From Cheiracanthium punctorium (Eukaryota; Arthropoda; Arachnida; Araneae; Cheiracanthiidae): a stretch of DNA of 64,000 nucleotides. Below are positions 23,023 to 32,499 of the stretch, piece by piece. The notes beneath the pieces were generated by a model. It searched no databases. It saw only the letters and a program-made list of their open reading frames with translations, and had not been told where the DNA came from. Each line of letters opens with the position of its first letter. Position 1 is the first letter of the stretch. The position numbers and the translations under genes are program-made. Where the stretch lies: contig JAWZYV010019530.1 of assembly GCA_038373885.1 (NCBI GenBank), positions 248,001 through 312,000 on the forward strand, given 5' to 3'.

Positions 23023-23537
23023 CATAGGCGTAGAGTTATATGGGCCCGTGGGGCTCAAGCCCCCCCAATAAATTGTGAATAGGGGCTGAGCCCACCCAAT
23101 AATTTATCACTCAATACAGAAAACTAATTTATACTAACATAAAAAAAATGCATTCACGCCATTTACAAACGTTTAAGAAAAACCTTTACTTGTACTTTAA
23201 AATTTTTCTTCTTTTGATTTCAATCATGATTGAGTATTCATTGTGACGCCACGTAACACACAATGTTACTATAAGCTGCCCTCGCCAGGCTCTGGTTAAT
23301 TAAAATCAGATGCAATGTAAGGTTATGCAATGTAAAGTATGAAATGAAGAAAAGTTCAGATGTGTCTAAATATGATAAGGGAGTGAAGAATATACATTTT
23401 GTATGGCAAGAAATTCCTCCTGGTGAGTGGTTATGATCCCCCCTAACCCCCTCCCTGGGCTACGCCACTGACGTTAACATATGGGGTTGTGGGGCCCGGC
23501 CCCCCCCCCCAATAATTTTGAAAACTTTACGCTTATG
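23023..23537. mobile_element. hAT-like MITE with CATAGGCGTA TIR
   Basis: The left end CATAGGCGTAGAG and the right end, inverted CATAAGCGTAAAG, are flanked by a perfect 8-bp duplication gtagtact (23015-23022 and 23538-23545). The ends are C/G-run rich (gcccccccaata and its inverse). About 23375-23474 matches, inverted, the left part of the MITE at 36974-37146, including the ggctacgcc end, so a second hAT fragment is nested inside. No coding sequence. Confidence 0.85.
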
Positions 23538-23768
23538 GTAGTACTATAATTTTAGGGCCACTTTCTATGTGAGTGAACAAAATGGAGATCGGTACTGTAG
23601 AGCAACGTTTTCGAACCACTAATCCTTGGACCGGTGCCAGACAGTCAAACTTTTCTGAAGTCCCAGGTATATCAAATTTATTAGAGAACGGAACGTCGCA
23701 GAAAACGTCGTTCTAACTAAAAATTGCATTTTTACGACACTTTATTTAATGAACAAAATCCTTGTGGG

Positions 23769-25347
23769 CAGTGGCGGCTCCTCCATTTGAGCACATGATC
23801 ACGTGACCCCCCAAAGAAAACCCTAAAAAAAGAAACTTATTGACAAAGTAAATATTAGGTTGTAACGAAAGTTTTCCGCCAAGGCAAGTATTGCCTGCAC
23901 AAGCAGTTCGCGTTGGTGTCTTTGCCAATATTTTGCGAAACGATTTTTGTTATTTGAAAGAAAAAGACTTGTTTTACAGCACTGTGTTGTGAAATCTGTA
24001 AAAAAATATCGTTATGATTAAGTATAAGGTGTCTGAAATGGAACTATCACGCTACCAGATTGAACCATCCTTTACTCTCAGTTCTGTTGCAAAAAGTCAG
24101 CTACAGAATGACACCGAATGATGTGTACAGCTTAAGGTACTAGTGTTGTATCCTATGACACTGTGAAGATTTGGTACCGAAAGTTCAAAACAGAGGACTA
24201 GGACATTAAAGAAGCAGAGCGCTTTGACCGGCCTAATGATGCTGATGAGACCCGCCTACGAAGATCTGTGGAAGAAGATAAAATATTCATCCACTCGAGA
24301 GTTTGCTAAAAGAGTTAGACTTTAGTGCCATGTCCATTAGTCGCGCTAAGTATCGCATATAAGGTCAATAGCTGGGTACCGCGTGAGCTGACTCAAGCAA
24401 ATCTGGCGGAAAACTTTCGTTACAACATGATATTAAAAAATATTGTGTACACTTCTTGGTTTTTTTAATTTAAAACATGAGTTTTACTCTCCCCCACACC
24501 CCGCTATTATTAAATACGCTTACTATAGCTAATGCACTATATCGTAGTTTACTACAGCATAGTATTTCATCGCTAGCACGCACGTGCGATCGGCCCAATG
24601 GCCTTCTAAACCGCTCCTTGAGAAAAGACGCGGAGAGAGTTGCGGGAGAAGTAAGTCGCTGCGGATATCACTCCGTTCGCACACCTGAGTGTGCTCTCTG
24701 ACGCTTTTTTTGCCGTTATCTCTTCCGGATTCTCCCTTGGTTTCTTATATTCGGTTAGTTAATCCTTTTTCTTTTCAATTTCCTTATTATTTTCTTTATG
24801 ATTTTTCACGTGCGAGCGGAAATAATTCCCGTCTGAACCGGACTCTGAGAACAGTAGAGGACAGTCCCGGCAGAAGTAAGGCGCTGCTGATATCATTCCG
24901 TTCGCACATTTTGAGTGTGCACGTGGAGAATTTTTTTCGTGGTTATCTCTTCCGGATTCTTCCTCGGTTAGTTATGTTTATGTAGGTTCATTTTCTTATT
25001 ATTGTCTTTATTTTTATCATTTTCACTACAATATTTCTTACGAACGAGTGTCAATCATTAAGGTGGGAGTTAAATGAGTATTCCGGAGCTAAAGCAACGC
25101 CATTTTTCAATATCATCCTTTGAAAAATAATTGAAGTAAAATGGATCAAGACAACACCTTTGCTGAAACTTATCCTGGTGACGAAATGTGAAGAGCCAAG
25201 ATGACTTGCGTTCTTTCAGTGGCATGCATTGTTTTCCTTTAACTGCTGCAAATCTCTTTCAACGTGTAAGTTGCGTCGTATCTGCATACTTCATTTTCGA
25301 AATTTATTTTGCGAATCTCCATTTAAATAACCCACGAGCCGTCACTG
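23769..25347 (+). mobile_element. CAGTGGCG hAT-like element (copy A)
   Basis: It starts CAGTGGCGGCTCCTCC and ends with cgagccgtcactg. Flanks cttgtggg (23761-23768) and catgtgag (25348-25355) agree at six of eight positions, a plausible worn TSD. A deleted mariner lies inside at 23855-24430. The block from the agacgcggagagagttg motif to tctcttccggatt occurs twice (about 24580-24740 and 24810-24965), an internal partial duplication. It encodes no transposase. The 74- and 98-codon plus-strand frames here are repeat-derived. Confidence 0.8.
23855..24430 (+). pseudogene. Deleted mariner element, N-terminal transposase remnant
   Basis: TIRs TTAGGTTGTAACGAAAG (left) and the inverted right TCATGTTGTAACGAAAG are flanked by TA (23853-23854, 24431-24432). 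At 576 bp it is less than half a full mariner. A plus-strand relic reads YDTVKIWYRKFKTED, then DIKEAERFDRPND and ADETRLRRSVEEDK. This is the mariner N-terminal helix-turn-helix and linker with its GRP-like motif. Several stops and shifts occur, and the catalytic DDD region is absent. It is inserted in hAT copy A. Confidence 0.8.
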
Positions 25348-25489
25348 CATGTGAGGGCTCGTTCGTCCAAGCGCATTTAGGAGCACAGTAAAGGGCACAA
25401 TTAGTAATAATAATTAAAAAAAAAATCTGAAATACTCCCAGATTTTATTGACCCATTCATCTGAAGAATTTCACTTTTTTTTTTAATCT

Positions 25490-26715
25490 ATTCAATCAAT
25501 TCTGCCATATAGAGGAAAATGATAACTGTAATTGCTCATACAGACCCCTGTTCGCATCATTTTGTTGCTGAAAATTGCATCCCATTGATGTTTGGCCCCT
25601 AGTGCTGAAATGTTTTGGATGAGTGCGTATTGGAAAATCTAAAGTATCCATTTCAGGTATGAAATCGGATCCTTGACTTAATCGGGATTTAATTCTGTGT
25701 TAAGATCTCCTACCTTGAACAGTCTTACAATCCTCCTCCTTCAGCAACGTTTCGAATAGAGCGTCTCATTTATCTTCATAAGAAATTCGAGGACTAGCGT
25801 ATGTCACTGCAAATCTCACTTTATCTAGAATATACGCAATGACCCGTTGAACACCCTTGATCTGGCTCGTGTAGGCACTAGAGATGAGTTTGGGCTCATT
25901 TTTTGAAGCCCGAGCCCGAGGTCTTTTAATCCGAACCCGCCCGAGCCCGAGCAATATTATTTAAGTCGGAGCCCGAGCCCGAAATTTCAGTTAAAGATTA
26001 AAAAAATGCAATAACTTCATTGATAGAATACAATGAATTTTGCCGTTTTTGCAAATTAAAGACAAATAGAGTTGCAAACTCTCAATGCACTTTCTAATTC
26101 TTTATATATCCATGTTTATCAAATAATGTCAAACCATTAGTCCCGATTCACATACAGTATATCTATCCATCATGAAGACACTTGGGTTTTAGTGAACTTC
26201 GGATCTAGTGGACGAAATTGGATGGTCCCCATAGGTTCACTATAACCGGAGTTGACTGTACTTTTATTTTCCTCATGAATCACTTTTTAAAATCTGTTTC
26301 AAGGATTATGTTCAATAGAGGAGAAATTTTTCATGAGCCCGAGCCCGAACGCAATTGTGAATTACAGAGCCCGAGCCCGGTTCGGGCCCGGGCTCGGGCT
26401 CGGGCTTTCGGGCTCGGGCTGAGCCCGTCTCATCTCCAGTAGGCACGGGTAAAGTGTCTCATATTCTTTTTATAAAGTGAGTTTTATAAAGTTTTCCTCT
26501 ATAAAAATCATAACCCCAGATGGCTTTCTGTTTTGGAAAGCGCTGTCTATCCGTTCGACCCAAGTGAATCTTGGTATTTGAAAATCATCTGAAGGGATAG
26601 TCCATGTTTCCGTTAGCCATATCCAATCACTCTGCAGAAAACATGAATCCAACGGAAAAGTGACCACGGCGCGCCGCGTAGACAAAAATCCCGTGCTTGA
26701 AAGAAATAGCACCCG
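25490..26715 (-). pseudogene. LINE-type apurinic endonuclease relic, split by a hAT element
   Basis: Read on the minus strand. 26712-26470 encodes WIWLTETWTIPSDDFQIP, then NRKPSGVMIFIEENF. This resembles the LTETW and following strand of LINE endonucleases. After a 560-bp insertion, 25877 downward continues YTSQIKGVQRVIAYILDKV and RFAVTYASPRISYEDK, then a frameshifted GDLNTELNP (the GDLN motif), TLDF, and finally a shifted SYHFPLYG resembling the SDH motif. Order and spacing fit one EN domain. Stops and at least two frameshifts make it dead. No reverse transcriptase is seen downstream. It could come from a LINE or a stand-alone EN-bearing repeat. Confidence 0.65.
25879..26438 (-). mobile_element. 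hAT-like MITE, GGGCTC family, copy 1
   Basis: It runs from TAGAGATGAG to the inverse CTCATCTCCA, with a perfect 8-bp duplication gtaggcac at 25871-25878 and 26439-26446. Both ends are dense in gagcccga/cgggctcg words. The interior carries a truncated pogo-type MITE (about 26131-26258). It interrupts the endonuclease relic: joining the flanks at the TSD juxtaposes the two coding pieces. It is inverted relative to copy 2. Confidence 0.9.
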
Positions 26716-26781
26716 AGTGCTAAAAAATGATTAAATAAACAAGACGTAGTACTGACTCCATATTGACAGAGCTATTTACAT

Positions 26782-27460
26782 TAGAGATGAGACGGGCTCA
26801 GCCCGAGTCCGAAAGCCCGAGCCCGAGCCCGGGCCCGAACCGGGCTCGGGCTCTGTAATTCACAATTGCGTTCGGGCTCGGGCTCGTAAAAAATTTCTCT
26901 TTTATTGAAAATACTGCTTGAAACAAATTTTAAAAAGTGATTCATGAGGAAAATAAAAGTACAGTCAACTCCGGTTATAATGAACCTCTGGGGCCCATCC
27001 AATTTAGTCCACTCTATCCGAAGTTCCCTAAAACCCAAGTGTCTTCATGATGGATAGAGATAATGTGTGTGAATCGGGACAAATGGTTTGCGTTCACTGT
27101 ATCCGGGTTCACTATAACCGGAGTTGTGGCTGTACTTATAAAAAAGAAAAAATAGCGGCACTGGCGCCTAGAAGGTGCGTTAAGCTCTTTGGATATTTCA
27201 GAACGGCGGCTTATATTCATTAGTGAGTCATGAGATCCGACATTATTTGATAAACATATGTATAAATAAAGAATTAGAAAGTGCACTGAGAGTTTCCAAC
27301 TATATTTGTCTTTAATTTGCACAAACGGCAAAATTCATTGTATTCTATCAATGAATTAATTGGATTTTTTTTATCTTTAACTGAAATTTCGGGCTCGGGC
27401 GGGCTCGGATAAAAAGTCCTCGGGCTCGGGCTTCAAAAAATGAGCCTGAACTCATCTCTA
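26782..27460 (+). mobile_element. hAT-like MITE, GGGCTC family, copy 2
   Basis: TAGAGATGAG at the left and CTCATCTCTA at the right, with a perfect 8-bp duplication atttacat (26774-26781 and 27461-27468). The subterminal GGGCTC arrays are asymmetric: about 26790-26890 at the left and 27390-27435 at the right. A full pogo-type MITE sits inside at 26962-27132. This copy is more complete than copy 1, retaining about 120 bases lost there. Open frames here arise from the GC-rich repeat. Confidence 0.9.
26962..27132. mobile_element. pogo/Tigger-type MITE nested in hAT MITE
   Basis: CAGTCAACTCCGGTTATAAT at the left and an inverted right end CAGCCACAACTCCGGTTATA, flanked by TA. It occupies the same place in both GGGCTC copies, so the insertion predates their spread. 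Confidence 0.75.
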
Positions 27461-27468
27461 ATTTACAT

Positions 27469-28860
27469 ATAACTATACCGGGTGATACAAAATAGATGTT
27501 AAGGCAAATATTTTTTAAACCGCAAGCGATCGAAACATACTTCCAATTAGAAAAGTTCCTCAAATGAAGAGTAGCTTTCAGATAGGGCATTTTTTTCACT
27601 GAAGGCTGTATACATATTAAAATACGAAATTTAATTTTGATACGGTCCCTCTTTTCCTACCCTTTATATTTAGAAGAATGTTGCTTTTTGCCTGAGAAAA
27701 TGAATAAAACAAATCCCGTGTCTCTACGTGGAATACTTAGCAAAAAATTTATTTTTAAAAATAGTGACTTACACACTTACTGTGTTGCCATCGGTTTTCA
27801 AGGGAAAAAAATCTTTAGTTTGGGAGACCCACCATGAGTTCAAAAAAGTTAAATAACGATAACATTGTTGACAATTAAATGTGTTCAAATTCGTGGGGTT
27901 AGTTTACTCTAACTGGTGGATATTACTGTACGAAACTTTTTTGAGAGAGATGGACTAAACATATTTGTCTACATTTACGACTCAATACATTTTGTAGTTC
28001 ATTTACAGGGTCACCAAAAAGACATTACATTAAAATATGCACCCAGCTTTAACACAAATGTGGATGGCCATTGCGTTATGAGAAAATGCTTGGTTAAATT
28101 ACGATTTCAGAAGTCCTTTGTGTTTATCGAGTGACCATTAACATACATTAACGTCATTTGAAAAGTAATTACATTTTTCTGACTTTGGTGACATCCCCTT
28201 AGGGCTTGGCGACAAATGCAAAAAATTTTCAAATTGATATATCTCTGACACTATTCCACGTAGAGACACGGGATTCGTTTTATCAATTTTCTAGGGCAAT
28301 AGTCGGTCTATACGAACCCAATTTCTTCCTTTGATACGCCTATGAGTTGTTGAGCTATTCTGTAACTTTTCATTGGATTTTAAAGTTTACATTGAAGTAA
28401 AGTGCTTCGAAACAGTGCATTTTTACTTTGCGCGCCAGATTATATTATTTTTAGGAGAAAACAAGGGCAAAATTTACTAGAAAACTGAAACTGATAAACT
28501 TTATAATTCGAAAATTAATTAATAAAAATTTATAGCTCGACGGAAATGTATGATATGATATTTCGGAATGATATTTTATTTCAAAGCTGAAAGAGTCAAT
28601 GATGCAGCGTTTAACTTATTTAATTCAAAATAAAAAGTCACAAATTAAAAAATATTACAATTGCATGATGATGAATCGATATAGCCATGTTGTAACTTAA
28701 AATTCTGCCAATGAAGCAATTCCACCACGAAAAATAAGTACTGGGGATCATAAAATCAAGCCATATTCATCGTAAATATACCCAACTTATTTTCATTTTA
28801 AGCCGACCGAGAAGCAAAAGTGAAAGGCTTCAAACTATACCTTGGCATCGATAGCAAATA
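27469..28860. other. Unassigned region with a separated inverted repeat
   Basis: No gene is recognised. Arms of about 42 bp at 27694-27736 and 28252-28292 share the inverted core cccgtgtctctacgtggaat. Similarity fades outside the core, and the left boundary may lie near the tataccgggtgatac sequence at 27475. Probably an old TIR element. Frames at 27637-27837 and 27916-28134 look like chance. Confidence 0.45.
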
Positions 28861-28872
28861 TACGTATTAATA

Positions 28873-29630
28873 TGCTTGCCAGACGTCCCGGTTTGCAGAC
28901 AAAATCCCGGTGTCCCGGCCGGTTTACTTCACGTCCCGGTAAAAATTAAATTGGATTATAGATGTCCAAAGACGTCTATAAAATAATTAACTTCAGAGGA
29001 TTTTTAAGGATAATTACTTTGTCATTTGTTTCACTGTTCTGTATAAAAAGTGAGAACTATCGAAGAGTGGTGGTGTGCTAATCAGTATTGTTCAAATTTT
29101 TATTCCTCAAAGTGTTCCTTTTTACGTACGCAACTTATAAATATTAACATGTAAGAAATAAAATGTTTAAATTTATGTGCTTGTGTCATTTATTAATACT
29201 CCTGGTTCAGGCTCTTAATCAGTAACCATTTATTCATAGCATTAAGAATAAACTATCCTCTAAAACACTCCAAAAACCCGCCAAAAGTATGTACCCTTGA
29301 GGGGAAAATGTAAATGCAGTGTTACGGCTAATTATCTGCGCCAGGAATCTGGGCCCAGAGGAGGATATTGTCCTCGGTGGGGGACTTTCTGAGGGATCCT
29401 AACCCGTATTTACGCGGAAGTTTCGTAGAAAACCACGGGAAACTCCGAACGGTTAGGTCGGCGGACCTCGACCTGGTTTTGAACCAGGCATCTTCCGTCT
29501 CCGTCTTCCGTCTTCCGTCTCCCCGGAGAAAACGCGTTCAGTCACAGATCGGGCCAATGTACCCTTGAATACCCGTGACACTGGGGGCATTCCGGTGTCC
29601 CAGTTGAATATTTCAGAAATCTGGCATGCC
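28873..29630. mobile_element. TGCCAGA-TIR element with nested SINE
   Basis: The ends read tgcttgccagacgtcccgg and, inverted on the right, ggcatgccagattt. A 10-bp direct repeat tacgtattaa flanks it (28861-28870, 29631-29640), though a few bases separate it from the TIR core, so the exact TSD is uncertain. Both ends carry cccggtgtccc-like motifs. A SINE with its own TSD lies at 29301-29556. No transposase. Confidence 0.55.
29301..29556 (-). mobile_element. tRNA-derived SINE with 12-bp TSD
   Basis: A perfect direct repeat atgtacccttga at 29289-29300 and 29557-29568 flanks it. On the minus strand the head has a B-box-like ggttcaaaacc, preceded by a local gacggaa expansion. The body matches the SINE at 45185-45413: ccgttcggagtttcccg, a gtaaata block, a ttaggatccctcag block and gtcccccacc. 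It is inserted in the TGCCAGA element. Confidence 0.8.
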
Positions 29631-29860
29631 TACGTATTAACATAGAGAGAAATAATTTAGCACTCTTTTTTAAAGACAAAATGTTCTGCTAATTTTGCGA
29701 TTCTTTTCTGGTAGATGTAAAAAGACGACGCAGTCGAAAGATACACATACATTATCATGACTCAAAGAAAAATGCTGTTAACAATTAAGAGCGATTGCAG
29801 TGAGAAAAAAAAAAGAGTAAAGACCATAATGAAGTAGTCAGCACTTTAAGGGAAAAAAAA

Positions 29861-30879
29861 TGTGGAGTGACTCCACTCCACTTTCCGAACACTTACGATT
29901 AAGATCATTACCAAGCATTTAAATAAATTTTAATCAATGAATAATTCAAATATATATAACAAATTGAAGCTCAATCGAATGCACCGTTTAAACGCTAGCG
30001 TAATTTCAAGAATTTCGTCCCATAGGCCGTAATGTAAAAGAAATCTTGTCGTAGCCCTGTAGAAAAACAATGTCCTATACACACCAAAATCAATACAGGT
30101 CTTGTGACGGTGGTTTATAATATATATACCCAATTTGAGCTCAATCGAATGCACCGTTTAAACGCTAGCGCATTTTCCAGAATTTTCCCCCATAGGCCAT
30201 AATGTAAAAGAAATCTTGGTCGTAGCCCTGTAGAAAAACAATAAGTCCTATATACACCAAAATCAATACAGGTCTTGTGACGGTGGTTTATAATATATAT
30301 ACCCAATTTGAGCTCAATCGAATGCACCGTTTAAACGCTAGCGCATTTTCCAGAATTTTCCCCCATAGGCCATAATGTAAAAGAAATTTTTGTCGTAGCC
30401 CTGTAGAAACACTATAAGTCCTATACACACCAAAATCAATGCAGGTCTTGCGACGGTGGTTTATAACATATATACCCAATTTGAGCTCAATCGAATGTAC
30501 CGTTTAAACGCTAGCGCACTTTCCAGAATTTCTCCCCATAGGCCATAATGTAAAAGAAATCTTTGTTTTAGCCCTGTAGAAAAACTATAAGTCCTATACA
30601 CACCAAAATCAATACCGGTCTTGCGACGGTGGTTTATAACATATGTACCCAATTTGAGCTCCATCGAATGCCCCGTTCAGGAGCTATCGTGTTCACTCAC
30701 ATACACACAAACACACATACACACCACACACACACACATACACACATACATACATACAGCTCGTAAAAATAGCATAAATGAATTCAGAAGACCCCAAAAC
30801 GTGTAAATACACCAAAATCTCGAATTCGAATTTTTTCATGATTACAATACTTTCCTTACATGGTACATGTTCGGAAAGT
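29861..30879 (-). mobile_element. Helentron-associated element (HINE-like), 4-unit copy
   Basis: Minus orientation. The terminal hairpin tggagtgactcca is at 29863-29875, followed by ctttccgaacact; the other end reads catgttcggaaagt. Four tandem units of about 172 bp lie between five boundaries of the agctcaatcgaatg type (29970-30670). A ca/ta microsatellite occupies about 30700-30760. It is the longest of four copies here. Overlapping minus frames of 63-74 codons repeat because the unit is open in one frame; they are not genes. Confidence 0.8.
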
Positions 30880-30986
30880 AAAAAGGGACGGAAACAGGTT
30901 AATTTTAATAAGATCAAAAACAATTTCATTAAATCAACGAAATGAAAAAGAGGAAAATCCTAGTTTGAATCCAGTTTCCTTTCACA

Positions 30987-31006
30987 TTTTTTTTTTTTTT
31001 TTTTTT
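30987..31006. repeat. Poly-T tract
   Basis: A run of about 20 T, just left of the TAGGGTGG element at 31090. Confidence 0.8.
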
Positions 31007-31089
31007 AATAACGGGCTGGCACTTGCCTATTAGGCATTCGCTTCTACAACGGCCCGAGGGTATTGGCGATTGGGGCACCCAATGAGCGA

Positions 31090-31719
31090 TAGGGTGGAGC
31101 GAAAAAAACTTTATTTCAAAATTCACACTGCCTGAGTCATTAAAGGGTGCGAAACTGATAAGAACAAATTGTTTCCAAATTTCAGCTCCAAAATAGTGTC
31201 CTCTTCAGGTTCCACAACTCAAGCGAATCTATTTCTAGCTTATTTTTATTAAAATAATAATATTTAATTAATGAATTGAATAATGAGTTATGTTTTCATT
31301 ATTAAATTGCTTTATTAATACGTTATTATCACACGTCAGTGCTGGAAATCGTAGATTTAGAAGCAAACGTCGACTTAGGATCTGATTCAGAAATGGAATA
31401 TACTCAGAAAATGATGACGATTTCGTTACTTAGGATGAAGATTCCCTAAAGCTCAAAGACAGACCCAATGCCCGAACTAGTCATGGTTCTTGATAGAGGT
31501 ATTCATTATTTCAATTAATTAATTAAACGTAATTATTTCAATAGAAATTCATAAAAGACTCAAAAAGACACTGGGAATCTATTCGCTTGAGGTGTGGAAC
31601 CTGAAGATGGCAATACTTTGAGCTGAAATTTGGAGACAATTTGTTCTTATCAGTTTCGCACCATTTAATGACTCAGGCAATGTGAATTTCGAGAAAAAAA
31701 TGTTTTTCGCTCCAACCTA
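31090..31719. mobile_element. TAGGGTGG element, 630-bp non-autonomous relative
   Basis: The left end TAGGGTGGAGCGAAAAAA and the right end, inverted TAGGTTGGAGCGAAAAAC, extend into TIRs of about 150 bp sharing tgcctgagtcattaaa and gcgaaactgataagaac words. Flanks atgagcga (31082-31089) and atgaacga (31720-31727) form an 8-bp TSD with one mismatch. It has the same terminal motif and TSD size as the 2.9-kb element at 18142 but a different interior. No transposase. Confidence 0.85.
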
Positions 31720-31984
31720 ATGAACGACCGGCATTACTCTCCATGAAGGGACGGACAAGGTGTAATCCAAGCCCAAAATCAAGCCCGGACCCAAGGTGTG
31801 GTCGAATGGTTCTTCAGCAATTGCACCACCTAGGCGACAACCTGTATTTAAATTACACACTATATAAACATGGATATAATAATAAATCTTAGCTTAATAT
31901 TTATACGTAATAATTTCAAGACAATATTTTTAGCTGAATATACGAAAATTATGTGCAATATGTCCCATGCATTATACAGCACCT

Positions 31985-32499
31985 TTAACCCTTTAACGCG
32001 CAGTGTTCCCGCTCTGGGTACACCAAACTCTGACGTTTTGACGGTTGCCAGTCACGAAGAATAGATTTCATTTCTATAAAAATAGTTGCGGGTGACATAG
32101 CTCCACGAGAATCCTTTACTTTTTAGCACGTCCTTTCCCGTTAAAAAATGATCACGATTCTTTTTAACAGCACTGACATCTGCTTAAAAATGAAAGAATG
32201 CGAGAACAGCTGGATAGATGGCCCCATGCTGAAAAAAGGGCAAGCCGTTGCCATCGCTCGACTTAACGACCACAAGAGGCGGACGATCGAAACGTTCATC
32301 GCGTGCCACAGATCGAGAGACCCCTTTTAGACGCAGCTGGCTGTGCCGCACAGCCAGCTGTCGTCCAAAAAGGGTCTCTCGATCTGTGGCACGCGATGAA
32401 CGTTTCGATCGTCCGCCCTCTTGCTGGTAGTTAAGTCGAGCGATGGCAACGGCTGCCCTTTTTCCAGCATTGGGAAAGGGTTGCGCCTCAAAGGGTTAA
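31985..32499 (+). mobile_element. piggyBac-type TTAA foldback element, copy 3
   Basis: TTAA flanks at 31985-31988 and 32496-32499. The left end is CCCTTTAACGCGCAGTG; the right end inverts to CCCTTTGAGGCGCAACCC. The central inverted repeat (about 32228-32473) is imperfect. The sequence acgttcatcgcgtgccacag appears in both orientations around a centre near 32350. Confidence 0.85.

Noticed and set aside
29930..30664. Series of similar 63-74-codon minus frames, suggesting a gene family
   Set aside because: They are the same frame of the 172-bp tandem unit repeated, with stops at unit edges.
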